From positions 7,854,715-7,918,714 of the forward strand of contig NC_056524.1 of NCBI RefSeq assembly GCF_019175285.1: a stretch of DNA of 64,000 nucleotides, given 5' to 3'. How positions within the stretch are numbered: the stretch's first letter is position 1; every line of letters begins with the position of its first letter. The notes under the pieces are model-generated. The model was not told the origin of the DNA, did no database searches, and worked only from the letters and a program-made list of their open reading frames with translations. The position numbers were made by a program, and so were the translations under genes. This document shows, piece after piece, positions 12,504-24,672 of this stretch. The DNA comes from Sceloporus undulatus (taxonomy: Eukaryota; Chordata; Lepidosauria; Squamata; Phrynosomatidae).

Positions 12504-12823
12504 CAAGAACAAGAGTAGATTGTCTGAATCCATTAAGGAAGATGCATGTCGCTCCTCTCTCCCTTCACCACCACCAAGACAAAAGCACTACGAAATGAAG
12601 AGAAATATGTGTCATGCTTTCCCTCCTATCATGGCTAGCTAATCCAGGAGAAAGGAGAACTGTCTAGAAGCTGTCAAGACTAGCAGTGTCACTGAAAACT
12701 GGCATTAACAGAGGAGAAATTACTAAAGGGACATCGGGGTAGGACATATGTCATTCCCCTCCTGCTCCCAAATTTAGACATGTCTCTTCCTTAATGGATT
12801 CAGACAATCTACTCTTGTTCTTG
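12504..12823. repeat. Perfect 39-bp inverted repeat with 242-bp spacer
   Basis: The 39 bases at 12504-12542 (begin CAAGAACAAGAGTAGATTGT) are the exact reverse complement of 12785-12823. The 242-bp spacer does not match any family I know. In intronic DNA where most repeats are visibly diverged, a perfect arm pair suggests a recent event or ongoing gene conversion. Confidence 0.85.
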
Positions 12824-12953
12824 AGAGAAAAACAAGAAATTTCCCCCTGAAATCATCCTGAGTTTGAGAGATGTGACATGAGGTCTGGATGAGGGTCCAG
12901 TGACAATTAATTTTTTGGCTGGCCAGCAAGACAAGCCAAAGATACCTCTAAGG

Positions 12954-13088
12954 CAGCAATTCCCAGACTTTGGTCCTACAGAGTTTTAGACTTCAACTCT
13001 CAAAATTCCTGACTGTTGACCAAGTTTGCTGGGGCTTCGGGAAGCTGAAGTCCAAAACACCTGGAGGACTAAAGTTTGGGAATCCCTG
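12954..13088. mobile_element. Small hAT-like MITE
   Basis: It begins CAGCAATTCCCAGACTTTGG and ends AAGTTTGGGAATCCCTG, inverted ends of the 'CAGTGGTTCCCAACC' class. The body (CAACTCTCAAAATTCCTGAC, then GAAGTCCAAAACACCTGGAG) matches the copy at 49945-50080. No clean 8-bp duplication is visible. Confidence 0.6.
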
Positions 13089-13146
13089 CAAGTCTAGGAT
13101 CTTGTAAAAGAATGCAATTTGACACCACTAGAATGTATTTTTCTGC

Positions 13147-13550
13147 TTAGGCTGCATCCACACTGCCATGGCTCAATGCTATGGGATTCCGGGATTTGTA
13201 GTTTTTTGAGACATTTAGCCTTTTCTGTCAGAGAGCTATGGTGCCTCAACAAGATACAAATCCCAGAATTCCACAGCACTGAGCCATGGCAGTGTCAAAT
13301 TACATTATTTCTGAAGTGCAGATCTAGGCTGCATCCACATTGCAGAAATAATCCAATCTGACACCATTTGAACTGCCATGGCTCAATCCTATGGAATTGT
13401 AGTTTGTTGTGGCACCAGAGCTCTCTGACAGAGAAGGCGAAATGTCTCACAAAACTACAATTCCCAGAATTCCCAGCATTGAGCCATGGCAGTTAAAGTA
13501 GGGTCAAATTGGATCATTTCTTCAACGTAGATGCAGCTGCAGCCTAAAAG
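13147..13550. mobile_element. Two adjacent palindromic MITEs (GGCTGCATC family)
   Basis: Two head-to-tail copies (about 13147-13325 and 13327-13550) each start GGCTGCATCCACAYTGC. Each contains CTGCCATGGCTCAATSCTAT and the inverted ATTGAGCCATGGCAGTTAAAG, so each folds back on itself. Related copies lie at 13790-13940, 20772-20930, 30500-30815, 36870-36960, 42480-42545, 43510-43610, 48850-49055 and 61910-62135. They are probably non-autonomous hAT elements; the superfamily is inference. Confidence 0.65.
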
Positions 13551-13586
13551 CCCCTCTAACAGCTGAGGAAGAAAAAAATACTAATA

Positions 13587-13785
13587 CAGGTTGAGTAATT
13601 GTCTACATAGGTGATTGAGACAGTGACATCTTTCTTTTCTGATGGTTCAATATACACAAACTTTATTTCATGCACAAAATTATTAAAAATATTCAAACTA
13701 TGTGTATAAGGTATATGTGAAATATAAATTAATTTCATGTTTAGATATCTTGATGTATATGCAAATATTCCAAAATCTGGAGAAA
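13587..13785 (+). mobile_element. MER6-like Tigger fragment
   Basis: It starts TACAGGTTGAGTAATT and contains GATTGAGACAGTGACATC and TTTATTTCATGCACAAAATT, matching the other MER6-like copies. The 3' end is degenerate. Confidence 0.55.
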
Positions 13786-14924
13786 AACCTTGGAATTTGT
13801 AGTTTTATAAAGTCTTTAGCCTTCTCTACCAAAGATGCTGATGCTTCACAAAACTGCAAATCCCAGGATTCTGTAAGATGAAACCATGGTAGTTAAAGCG
13901 GTGCCAAACGGCATTATTTCTGCAGTGTAAGTGCACCGTAAGGCTTGCATAGATTGTATTTTCTCCACTAATTTCAAACATTTGATCCAGGGGGGGAAAA
14001 GGAAAGTATTTATTTTATGCATTTGTAAAAAAGAAATAGTTTCTTCTCAACAAAATAGATCTCAAATTCTGAGAGCAAGCCAGGCTAGAACCTTTGCCCT
14101 TGATGGATTATTAGCACTTTTTATGTATAAAGAGTGTGGTGGTCTTGTTTTTAATTGGGAACATTCAAAAGTAGAATTCTTCACTGTTGCCTGAAGTGGC
14201 ACAGTCCGTTCTGTCCACTTATTCTGTTAGCGGTATAGAATTGGCCCAATTCACCAGCATGAAGAAGTAGAATAGTTTCCAGTGCCTACCAACCTGCACA
14301 TATTTAGTGTGATTCAATGTGTATGCCCCAGTTGAGAGCATTTCTAATATGAAATGTGCTGACATTAATTATCTATAACTGGAATATATACAAATATATA
14401 TTTTTGCACCTTTAAACTTTGATGCTTTTGTTTCACTGATGCATGGGATGGGTGTGACTAAGGTAAGAAAACAATGAAATCATTGTTAACAAGAAAGTCC
14501 CAGGTAACAATTTGCTTAAAACCCTTAATACAACATAATGGCCTGTTTTGAAGAAGTGTTTGAAGAAACAAAGGAACAGCTTTTGGAAGACAGACCTTGA
14601 TGCATTTGTATAATGCTTTTACCAGCTGAATGGTGGAAATGGAGGTTGCCAACAGAGATGGAGGGAGGTTTCTTTGGGCTTTAGCAATTAGGATCAGTGA
14701 TTTTTCTGAGATGGCCATGAAGGGAGATCTGTTGTATAGTGCCTGAATTCACACTTTGGTTTAAATAACGTTTGCCTTGCCTTTTGATTAATTGTCTGTG
14801 GGCATTCACCAGAGCTGAAATCAGTTGTGCACTTAAAGTGCTTTCATTATTGTTTGAAAATTTTTACTGCTACAGTTAATATGCCTTGCCACCATTTAGA
14901 AGTCAAATCTATTCCTGCTTTAGG

Positions 14925-16290
14925 AGTATATCACACGGAGCTTTTGGGTGGTTTTGTAGCTCAGTTCCAGCTCACTTCCGAAGTGATTGCACTTCCAACG
15001 ATGCGGTTTCACCTCATAAAGGGACTGTTTTATCAGACACCACTGATTTCTATGGGAGCCCCTTGCGAATTGCTTCAGCAGCGTTTCTGAAGTCACCCCT
15101 CATTTTGGTTAAAATGGAAAAAAGTGACTCCAGAGAATTCGCTTCCTGGCTGCCTTTGAATGCACTGCGATTCGGTCTGGTGTGGAAAAGCACTTCGATG
15201 CCACCCCCCTTGGCCCCTGCCTCCTGCTCCGTCTGTCATTCCCCTCCTCCTCCTTCATGCCATCCCCTCCTCTCTGCCAACCAGCCGATCCCATCATCCC
15301 CTGCGTCCTCCTAGACCCCGATCTGCTCCACTCCTTCAGCCTCCCACCAATCTCATCATCCCTGCCTTCTCCTAGACCCCCATCTGCTCCTCTCCTTCAC
15401 CCTGACACCTAACCCATCATCCCGACTGCTCCTGCATCCCCATCTCGCCCCCTCTCCACCTAACCCATCATCCCGACTGTTCCTGCATCCTGATCCTGGC
15501 CCCAGGGACCCCCAGCTACCTAACCCATCATCCCCTGACAGCTCCTGCATCCTGATCCTGGCCCCAGGGACCCCCAGCTACCTAACCCATCACCCCCTGA
15601 CTGCTCCTGCATCCTGATCCTGGCCCCAGCAACCCCCAGCCACCTATCCCATCATCCCTGTTGACTGCTTCCTGCATCCCTGATCCTGGCCCCAGCAACC
15701 CCCAGCCACCTATCCCATCATCCCGTGACTGCTCCTGCATCCTGATCCTGGCCCCAGCAATCCCCAGCCACCTATCCCATCACCCCCTGACTGCTCCTGC
15801 ATCCTGATCCTGGCCCCAGCAACCCCCAGCCACCTATCCCATCATCCCCTGACTGCTCCTGCATCCTGATCCTGGCCCCAGCAACCCCCAGCCATCTATC
15901 CCATCATCCCCTGCCTTCTTCTAGACCCCGATGAAGGATGACAGCTAAGGAGGGGGCAGGGAAGGAGGACAGTGTCCAGAGCCCCACCGAGCATGTGCAA
16001 GGGGGCCAATTCGAATCGTTGACCCCTCACAGTATGCTCTGGTGTGGTAATACAATGTGCACTCACTCCCCTTTGCTTGAGTCCGCATCACGTGACTTGC
16101 TTGGAATCGAACTGACTTCTCTTCTCGCTCACTTCAGAAGGACAACAGAAAGGCAACCAGGTGTGGAAAAACATGACATTTTAACCTCAATCCGAATTGC
16201 TAGAGAGGAGTGACTCTGGATCTGGTGTGGAAAAACATCACGCTTTGCATTGCTAGAACAGGAGTGACTGTGGATCTAAGCTGCAAACCC
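14925..16290. repeat. C-rich region with 62-bp minisatellite
   Basis: At about 15408-15910 there are roughly eight tandem units of ~62 bp, each built as CCTAWCCCATCATCCCCTGA, CTGCTCCTGCATCCTGATCC, TGGCCCCAGCAACCCCCAGC. The later units are the most alike. The flanks repeat a CTGGTGTGGAAAA motif near 15177, 16158 and 16218, which suggests that a larger unnamed repeat holds the minisatellite. No coding evidence is seen; the proline-rich ORFs are translations of the repeat. Confidence 0.7.
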
Positions 16291-16975
16291 CCCCCCTCCC
16301 CAAAGTGTGATAAGGTCCTTACATATCATTGCAACTCTTCCATTTGTTGTAGCGGAAAAGCACTCCTTCCACGCTTGCCCTGGATGCTGGCCCATACTGC
16401 CAAATGGCTAGACTTGAATGCAGTGCTATATTCATACTTCCAGCCTATTCCACTGGCCTTTCCTTCATCATCTTTCCCTTCTCCAGGGATACTGACACGT
16501 TCCCAGAGAAATCTATAGACCAGTCAAGTTCACTCACTGTGAGATACTGAAAGGTTGGAAGAGTTTCTGTAAAAGGCAACCAGAGCAGTTCCCTTTCAAG
16601 AAGAGGGTATACTGTACTAATTTGGGTTTAGGAGACAAGTGGGACATGATACTGATTTCTAAACTCCTACTTCATCTATCAAATTTGGTATCTCATACTT
16701 CATCTATCATCTAAGAAATGTGGGGATGGCCAATAACTTAAATGGTTTTGAAAGGATGGTGACTTTTTTGTGAATGGCATGATCAATGGCTAGTTTATTG
16801 CGATGCTTCCCGTTGCATGTCAAACACAAGATGTTTCATGAGAAGTGTAATTTAGGCCGGTGCATTAAAAACCACAGCCTTGTAAATCAAAGGAGACATC
16901 TACTGGCAACAAGTGTTGGTGGACAGATCTCTTCATATTTTCTCCTCACGGGTCTGCACTGAAATGCTTACTGTA

Positions 16976-17225
16976 CAGTGGTGCCCCGGGATACGAAATG
17001 ATCGCGTTACGAAATTTCCGGGGTACGAAAAAGTTAGATTGGAAAAAACTGTTCCGGGTTACGATATTTTTTTCGGGTTACGAAATTTATTTTGGCGTGA
17101 AATTCAAACGCAAAGCGCGGCTAGCGGCTTTCCAGCGCTAACGGAAAGCCTTTTCGGGTTGCGAAATTATCGGGTTACGAACGGAGCGGCGGAACGAATT
17201 AATTTCGTAACCCGAGGTAGCACTG
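16976..17225. mobile_element. Tigger-like MITE, 250 bp, TA duplication
   Basis: CAGTGGTGCCCCGGGATACG at the left and CGTAACCCGAGGTAGCACTG at the right form ~24-bp imperfect inverted ends, with TA at 16974-16975 and 17226-17227. The interior is rich in GGGTTACGAAAT. CpG content is high, so the copy has not yet decayed much. Confidence 0.8.
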
Positions 17226-17489
17226 TATGTTTTAATTTTTCTTTCAAAATCATGGCTAAATCACAATACAGTCAAAGTTTAGAAGAAAAGAACAAAGTAA
17301 CTCCTGTGGGATGAAAGCACTAATTGGATAAAAAAAAGTTTGTTCCATGATTATTATTAAGAGTGGTAGATCAATTATCTACTTGCAAAATAATTTTTGA
17401 TATAATTTTTAATTTTTTTATTAATTGCACATATATTTTTTTAACACGACAATGCAAATTACGTATTTTAATTTTCTACTCTAGTCCAC

Positions 17490-17760
17490 TAACCTTCCCT
17501 GACGGGGCACCTCAACTGTGGAATTCCTTCCCAAGGGAAGTCAAGCTGGTTCCTTCCCTACCGAAATTCCTATACTAGCTTGCCAAAAGCCCATATTGTT
17601 TGGCACAATCTTTGGTCCTTAATAACAATTTCAGGATTGGCTTCAGACAGTGTTTTCATTTGTTCTCAAGGAACGCTTGCTTTCTGAAACATTTTTTAAA
17701 TGATTTTGATCTGTTTTTAACCAATCTTTAATCAAAAAAATTAAATCCTGGCAGAGTGAG
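17490..17760 (+). mobile_element. Old LINE 3' fragment
   Basis: The translation contains PDGAPQLWNSFPREVKL, the C-terminal motif shared by L2/CR1-group reverse transcriptases (compare APQIWNSLPEELGL in the 24.8-kb LINE). An AT-rich tail follows. It is short and decayed. Confidence 0.5.
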
Positions 17761-18225
17761 AGTACCAATAATAGTACCAGAAATACACCAAGATTTGTTT
17801 TCATCATCTGGTAGTTCCCCTTTTCTGGCCCCAGCTTTGAACTCCATCAAACCAACTAATTCGTAACATGGTTGTTAACGTTCTTTGCTTCCATAGTCAT
17901 CACGGGTTCAAATATACCACCATTTTCCTGCTCTAATCATTATAAACACAGAGCTCAAGCTATCCTTAGCTTTTAGCTTCAGACATTTCAGAGTAGCCTG
18001 TACCAAGAGGACATTTACCAAGATGGAGGAGGCAAGAAACCTAGAAAAATCATGATTTGTGTAGATACTCCCTATGTTAGGTGTGTCTTTTGGCCAATGA
18101 GAAAATGGCGGCTGGAATAAAATATCCACCACCTCCGCATGTTATGTTGGCCCCTGGAAATCTGACATATTTATTCATCTGTGACTTGACACAGGCAATA
18201 CTGCCACTGCTAGTGATTTCATACT

Positions 18226-18422
18226 TTGTTGTTGCCTTGAAGTCGTTTTCGACTTATGACGACTCTAAGGCGAGCCTATCCTGTGGTTTTCTTGGCAAGT
18301 TTCTTCATGGCCATTCTCTGAGGCTGAGAGAGTATGACTTGCCCAAGGTCACCCTGCGGGGTTCAAGGCCTGCTCTCCAGCGTCGAAGTCCAATGCTGAA
18401 TCCACTACACAAAGTGGCTCTC
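18226..18422 (-). mobile_element. tRNA-derived SINE with 11-bp duplication
   Basis: Read on the minus strand: a tRNA-like head, the CAAGTCATACTCTCTCAGCC body, and a tail ending GTCGAAAACGACTTCAAGGC. It is flanked by GATTTCATACT at 18215-18225 and 18423-18433. Partial relatives lie at 18600-18785 (+), 18995-19105 (+) and 19325-19480 (-). Confidence 0.85.
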
Positions 18423-18599
18423 GATTTCATACTAGCTCAGCAAAAAGAAAACAGTCACAACAATGCTGCAAATCATCAACCTGAGTTTTCTAAATCCTGC
18501 ATTGCAAGAGAGGTACTCACAGGGATTTTAGAGGGAAAATAAACATCACATGTATTGTAGAGCTATTAAGTGAATGTAATGGTTTGAGTGTTACACTAG

Positions 18600-19480
18600 G
18601 ATCTGGGAGTCCTTGGTTCAAGTATCAGTTTGGTCATGGAAACCCATGGGGGAATCTTGGGCAGGTCATACACCCTCAGCCTAAGAGGAAGAAAACGGCA
18701 AACCCCTGAGTAACTCTTGCCAAAAACCTCTATGACAAGGTTACCATAAGTCAGAGTCAACCTGAAGGCACATACAGTAATAGTAACCACGAAGTACCAC
18801 AACAGTATTCTGACCTATGAGACAAATGCTGATTACAATAAATATTTTTAAGTTATAATACAGTCAGCCCGCCCCAATGCAGATGGCCTCACCCCATTCA
18901 CCCAAAGGGCAAATGGGATCCAGCTGTTTTTGGCATCCACATGGGGGGGACCAAACCCCCCACGGATACAACACACCCACTGTACTACGATGGGTTGGGG
19001 GAAAGTTTTTGACTCATTCTTGTAACTGTCAAGAAACAAACTTTGCCATGAAAACCCCATGACAGGTTCACATTAGGGGTGCCCTGAGTCAGAAATAACT
19101 TGAAGGTACACATCACCAAATCCTAGAGCTGACCCTAGTCTTGAAAAAGGAACTTCTGTGGTTTTGGTGCTAGGTGTCCTTAAAGTTGATGGGTGGTTAT
19201 GTAATCTTTCCATGTTATGTGTAGTTTGCTATATTCCTTACTCTGTGCATGTGGTTCTTACACTTACACTAACACACTCAGAGTTTTAATGTATAATGCA
19301 ACCAGAAAGTCCATTGCTGGTCTGTGACTTCAAGTCATTTCTGATTTATGGCAACCCTAAGGCAAACCTATCACAGGGTTTTCTGGAACTGAGAGTGGGT
19401 TTCCATGGGTGAGCGGTGAATCAAACCCTGATCTTCAGTCATAGTCCAATGTTCAAACCACTATACCATCCTGGTTCTCC
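18600..19480. mobile_element. Three degraded SINE copies around a small Tigger MITE
   Basis: About 18600-18785 (+) has the SINE head, body and tail; 18995-19105 (+) keeps only the tail (CTTTGCCATGAAAACCCCAT onwards); 19325-19480 (-) has tail and head with body loss. At 18861-18982 lies a 122-bp Tigger-like MITE with CAGTCAGCCC/ACCCACTG ends and TA on each side. Confidence 0.65.
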
Positions 19481-20521
19481 AGTCCAGTCCTTCAACAAGA
19501 AAGGCTGCCCTATCCTCCACTGCACCAGACACACTGGAAGGAAGTGCTGTATAGGTTTCACTCAGGATGTGGGGACTGAATCAGCAAAAACTTACTGTAT
19601 CTGACTAGAAAACTGGCATCTACAAATGTGTTCTCTGATTTGATGGTGGCTTGTGGGGAAATCCCAAGTACAAATGATGATAATCCATCAGGTTGGCAAG
19701 GTCTACTTCCATTTGTTTTGCACTACAGTGGTGCAACTATTATACTTCATTCTGTGGAGACAAGAGGTTATCTCTGATCTGAGTGTTTGGGGAAATATCT
19801 CATGTAAAATAAAATCATGTAAAATGTGCAATGATCCATTTATTGGTGGTGGAGGGGGAACAACAGAGTCTGGATTCTGTTCCTGTTAATCTGCTGGTGT
19901 TTTGCAGTGTTCTTGGTCGCATGGGGGGAGGAAGGGTCCAAAACCACAAACACTGGTTCTGTCTACCACTAACAATTACTCTGCCTGATCTTGATCATCC
20001 CACCCTTTGCCCCAACCACTGAAACGAGCACCAGCTACCACTTGCCATCCCACAAGACCTGGTCACTGCTATGTGAGAAAAACTCATCAAATGTTCCTTT
20101 GGCAAAGTTTTACAGCTAAAATTTATTAGGAAGAAAGGGAAGGTTCTGTTCACCTCTCTGAACTGAGAAACTGAACTTTTCTTGACAGGAGAATAATTCA
20201 TAACTACAAACAAGCAAAGTTATTTATCAGGTCTGTACATAATCTTTCTCCAGGCACTGACAAGCAAGTTAACAAAATCATAATGATAGTAGGCAACAAC
20301 AAATTAATATAAAAGCATGGAAAATATAAGAACTTAAGAAAGGATGAGCTCAAAACCACAATTACACCATGACTCAAAGTATCATTGTACATGCAACAGA
20401 ATACAGTATTGCTCTCTCCTTACCGATGTCCCAGGTCTAGCACCAAAAGATTCCTCTTAAGAGGTTACACTGCTATTCAGGCAGGGAAGCAGATGACTCT
20501 CATATTCAGTAAAGCTATATA

Positions 20522-20648
20522 CAGTGGCCCTCACCTTACATGGGGGATCCATTTTTGCGCGTAAGGCAAAAACACGTATGCCGCAGGCACGCACACCATT
20601 CATTTTATTACAGCGTGGCTTCAGCGTAAGCATGGCACAGGCACACTG
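20522..20648. mobile_element. Short Tigger-like MITE, TA duplication
   Basis: It starts CAGTGGCCCTCACCTTACAT and ends CATGGCACAGGCACACTG, flanked by TA. The internal GCGCGTAAGGCAAAAACACG matches the element at 22390 and the ends of those at 51314 and 57845. It looks like an internal-deletion copy (127 bp). Confidence 0.7.
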
Positions 20649-20771
20649 TATGTTAAGTTTCAGAAAGTTAACATGTCTTTCTGAATTGTGGCTCTACCAT
20701 CCTTAAAAACGCTTCCTATCATGGAGCAGAGTGAAACAATCTGCTTCAGGTAATATCATGCAGGGGACAGA

Positions 20772-20960
20772 TAAAGGCTGTATCTGCACTGCCACTAACT
20801 GCCATGACTCAATGCTATGAGATTCTGGGAGATATATATATGATATTTAGCCTTCTCTGTCAGAGAGCGCTGGTGCCAGACTACAGATCCCGGAATCCCA
20901 CAAGATGGAGCCATGGTTTTGTCCACAGGCAGCAAAACATCTTCAGCTAGCATTGAATGA
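20772..20960. mobile_element. GGCTGCATC-family palindromic MITE, degraded
   Basis: It begins AAGGCTGTATCTGCACTGCC and carries TGCCATGACTCAATGCTATG and GAGATTCTGGGAGAT, as in the pair at 13147-13550. The 3' half is decayed. Confidence 0.5.
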
Positions 20961-22012
20961 AAAGTGCAATTCCCCAACTCAGAACGGAAATAGATCTCCT
21001 TCTAGCAGTGCAAGTGACAATTTTGTTTTAACCTATGTCTCAAACAAATTTCAAAACAGAAAGATCTACACTACAATTAAACATAAAACCAATGCCATCA
21101 CCAAGATATAACGGTACAACATCAAGAATTCAGTTTAATTGTCTACATCATGGACATCAAAAAGATTTCTAGGGCATTCTTTTATTAGTAGTGGAAAATA
21201 ACATTAAATTTATTTAGCACGGTTGTCACAATTTATTGGCTGACATTCAAGTCTTCACGCAATAGCAAACAAATACACAAACATTAAAAAAGCAGTAGTG
21301 GGAACAAATATATTTTGCATCTCCTCGAGAAGGTTGAAAGAGAAGTGCAATTGCAGTTCTCAGGGCAAACCCAAGGAACAGCCTTTAGGAAACTAATGGA
21401 AAGGCCTTCCTCTTCACGATCAGAGTCCGAGCTTTGGATGGAGCGTGAATTTTGAACAAAGAAATTGCAGCCGACACAGGGAAAGTGTGGAAGTAAAGGT
21501 GCACTCTGAAAATTATGGTGTGATTATGACAATTGTTCTTTAATACTTTTTTCCACTTGAAGTTCTATGAAAATAAAATAATGATGCAAAGGAAAATAAA
21601 ATAATGATGCAGAGAGTCACAATCACTAGGCGCACCAGGAATGGAGAGGTACGACTCCCCTCTCTCCGCTGTAGTCCACCAGGACACCCCCAAAGTACCC
21701 AGACTCTTAAAAAGAAACATTGGGAGGGAGGGAAAATACTCTCATATCATCACAAACTTCAAAAGTACAAACTGTAAAACATGATAGTCTTGTGAGACCA
21801 GAAGTAACATTACGTCACATCCAGGTCTTTAAAAACACCCCAATGGGGAGACCAGAGGCAAAAATTACACTCCCCCACACACTTGAAATACAGTTGTCCT
21901 TGTTCTACACTGTCTGAATACACATTTAATAGATGGCTCGAGATTATAGGTCTCCTTAACTTAGGGTGATGGAAATGTCATGACGTATACATTTCAAGTA
22001 AGTTGACCTTGT

Positions 22013-22253
22013 CAGGACGCCCGGGCGGCACAGTGGTTAGATGCCACTACTGCAGCCACTCACTCACAACTATAAGGTTGTGAGCTTGATTCCAGCCATG
22101 GGCTCCAGGGTTGACTCAACCTGGCATCCTTCCGAGGTCATTAAAATTAGTACCCAGCTTGTTGGAGGCAACTAGCTTAAATGTTGTAAACCACTTAGAA
22201 ACTGCTTAGTTCAGTATGAAGTGGTGCAGCAATGTAGCTGCTATTGCTATTGT
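22013..22253 (+). mobile_element. Sauria-type SINE
   Basis: It has a tRNA-like start (GGCACAGTGGTTAGATGCCA), a body with GGTTGACTCAACCTGGCATC and CCTTCCGAGGTCATTAAAAT, and a tail with AACCACTTAGAAACTGCTTA and TGCTATTGCTATTG. This layout matches the Sauria SINE, whose tail comes from BovB LINEs. A similar BovB-type tail alone lies at 28485-28553. Confidence 0.7.
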
Positions 22254-22389
22254 CACAGCTCAAATGCTCTGTGCAGCAAGGGAGAGAGATCATCAGGCTT
22301 CACAGGTTTAATATCAATTAATTTAAAAAATGAACATAAACTATAAGGGTACTTTTCATGGAACAGAAAATATTCAATAATGTTAGGTA

Positions 22390-22592
22390 CAGTGGGCCCT
22401 TCCCTTACATGGAGAATCATTTCCTGACACCCCCTCCCCTCGCATAAGGCAAAACCCGTGTATGTTCAAGCCCCATTGAAAACAATGGGGCTCATACATG
22501 CAGTGTGACATGTCACAGGCACACTCACCGTTCTTTTTAATACAGCACAGCTTCAGCATAAGCTGAAATCTGCATATGGCATGGGCGCAATG
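22390..22592. mobile_element. Tigger-like MITE, ~203 bp
   Basis: The left end CAGTGGGCCCTTCCCTTACA is preceded by TA; the right end GGCATGGGCGCAATG is followed by TA. The inside has CCCCATTGAAAACAATGGGG, a short palindrome also seen in the 51314 and 57845 copies. Confidence 0.65.
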
Positions 22593-23727
22593 TATTTACA
22601 TTATTTAGAAAACCGAAACACACAAACCTAGGTCAAACACTGTGCAACTGCTAGCATTCTTCCCAGCTCTCTCTGCAGTGCTAAAAACCCGGCACTGGAA
22701 AATTTCCAGCCCTGTGTGGCAGGTTTTTAAGGCACAAAGGGGGCTGTAGGAGAAAGTAGGATCAGCCCCTTCCTGTCTCCCCCAGCAGAAGTATCCTGTT
22801 GGATCCTACCTATAATTAAATAGTAGAGTTATAAAATTGCTATAGTATAAAATATGCAATTGAGAGAAGGTTTTTTCTTGTCTGAGTTTCTTTCGAAATA
22901 ACTTTATTTTCATTATAAATTATTTATATATCAGTGTAACACAGCACATTATGAAAGAATGCCCTCCCATTAAAGCAGGTTTTAGAAAGCGAACCAATCC
23001 TGTTTTGATGGTGAAATATAAAGCATATTCAAACAGAACATGGCTTCACCATTCAAGACAAAATCATTATAGGCAATTGGAAAACCCAAATTGTTCTATT
23101 TCCAGAGATTCTTAAAGGCGTACAACTATTTAGGATACTTATTAGTTTAGGCCCATACAATGGCTTTAGTACAAGAGCTCTTTGCTACCCTTTTGATTAA
23201 ATTCCAAACACCCCTTTGCAGCCATTTCCTACATCTTGGTGGAAACATCTAAGGCTTGTCCAAGAGCAGTAATATAAAACCAGTGCGCAGAAGTAGTCTG
23301 CATGTCAGACAAAGGGCCTGATTTAAACATCAACTCAGCCATGAAGCTGTTGCGCAGGTAAAGTATGCAAGAATCACACATGTCACCTTAAGCTCATGGG
23401 AGAGAGTAAGGGTTTTTTGTTGGTTTGTTTTAAACAGATTTAAAGCGATTTGAGTTCTCAACACCTAGCTTAGCCAGTTCTAAAACTTCAAATACTATTA
23501 GTACAAAACTCTTAGATTTCTCTCCCTTCATTTGTCAAAGGAGCACATCAGGAATCACTGCAAGCAATAAAAGAAACTATTCAGGAGAAGAGAACCACTT
23601 TGTCCCTTGATGGGAACCTGATTTTGTATAGGCACATCTCCATTTAAAAGGCCCCTGACAATGAAGCTCCTTTTGACAACGAAGCTCCACCTGTACCCTA
23701 CTCTTCATCTTCATCTTTTGTCTAGCT

Positions 23728-24061
23728 CAGTGGTTCCCAACCTTTTATGTGCCCCACACCCCCAGGAAATGTTTGATCAATGTTCACATCCCCTACAAAA
23801 GTTGTCACATTTGAAGATGCAGAAGTCTTTTTAATTTTTAAACCACAAATTGAACCACATGCAATGCTGCAAGGGAAGAAATTTAACTTTTAAAAAATGA
23901 GCTTTTAATTCAGTGCATAAACTGCAAATCTAAGCTGAGCAATTAAATTCTAATTTATTCAGAAAAAAACTGAGCGATGGCTCATGACTCATCATTCCAG
24001 GACACAAGCCGCTCTTTGTCGTTCCCCGATATTCTCTCTTGCAACCCCTGGGAAACCCCTG
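23728..24061. mobile_element. hAT (Charlie-like) MITE, 334 bp
   Basis: It begins CAGTGGTTCCCAACCTTTTA and ends AACCCCTGGGAAACCCCTG. The flanking 8-bp copies are GTCTAGCT (23720-23727) and GTTTAGCT (24062-24069), one mismatch. No ORF of transposase type is present. Confidence 0.8.
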
Positions 24062-24229
24062 GTTTAGCTGGAAGTTGTGCAGGGTGACACTGGACTTTAT
24101 CACACAGGAGGAAAGTGCCCTCCTCCTGTCATTAAATTGTGGTACTCACAAGATCAGGGGGAAGATTATTACACTCCCGCACACTTATCCCATTCTTGTC
24201 CCATCTGTAAACAGTAACGGAAGCATCAT

Positions 24230-24600
24230 TTGGTATTAACGGAAACTCCCATTTTCTGTAGGAATCTTAAGTACTGCAGTGTGACTCTATGGTCAACCTC
24301 TGGCAGAGCTGCACTGGAGGACCTAGACGTTCTCAAGGGAACATATAAATGAAACCTGTAAATAATCAAATCTGCAAAAGTCAAACCCACAAAGGTAGGG
24401 GGCCAACTATACTGAAGAAAGTCAAGGAAGAAATTGCAAAGGCAGATTTACAGTTGATGAACACATAGAAATAAAGATATTTTTTTTATACCTTGGCTCA
24501 ATCATTAATCAAAATGGAGACTGCCATCAAGAAATCAAAAGGCTAGCATTTGGGAAATAACGCTATGCAGGCACTAGACAAGATCCTGAAGTAATTTAGC
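24230..24600 (+). mobile_element. Tigger fragment followed by RTE-BovB fragment
   Basis: About 24230-24413 matches text at 45530-45800 (GGAGGACCTAGA, AATAATCAAA) and ends GGGGCCAACTATA like a Tigger end. About 24415-24600 translates, with frame breaks, to RTE-BovB LINE text around YLGSIINQNGDCHQEIKR. Both are old. Confidence 0.55.
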
Positions 24601-24613
24601 AAGTTATTATCAT

Positions 24614-24615
<2 letters not shown>

Positions 24616-24672
<57 letters not shown>

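Noticed and set aside
15408-15910. Regular ~62-bp repeat that might suggest a CRISPR array
   Set aside because: Units are tandem without unique spacers, and this is vertebrate DNA; it is a minisatellite.
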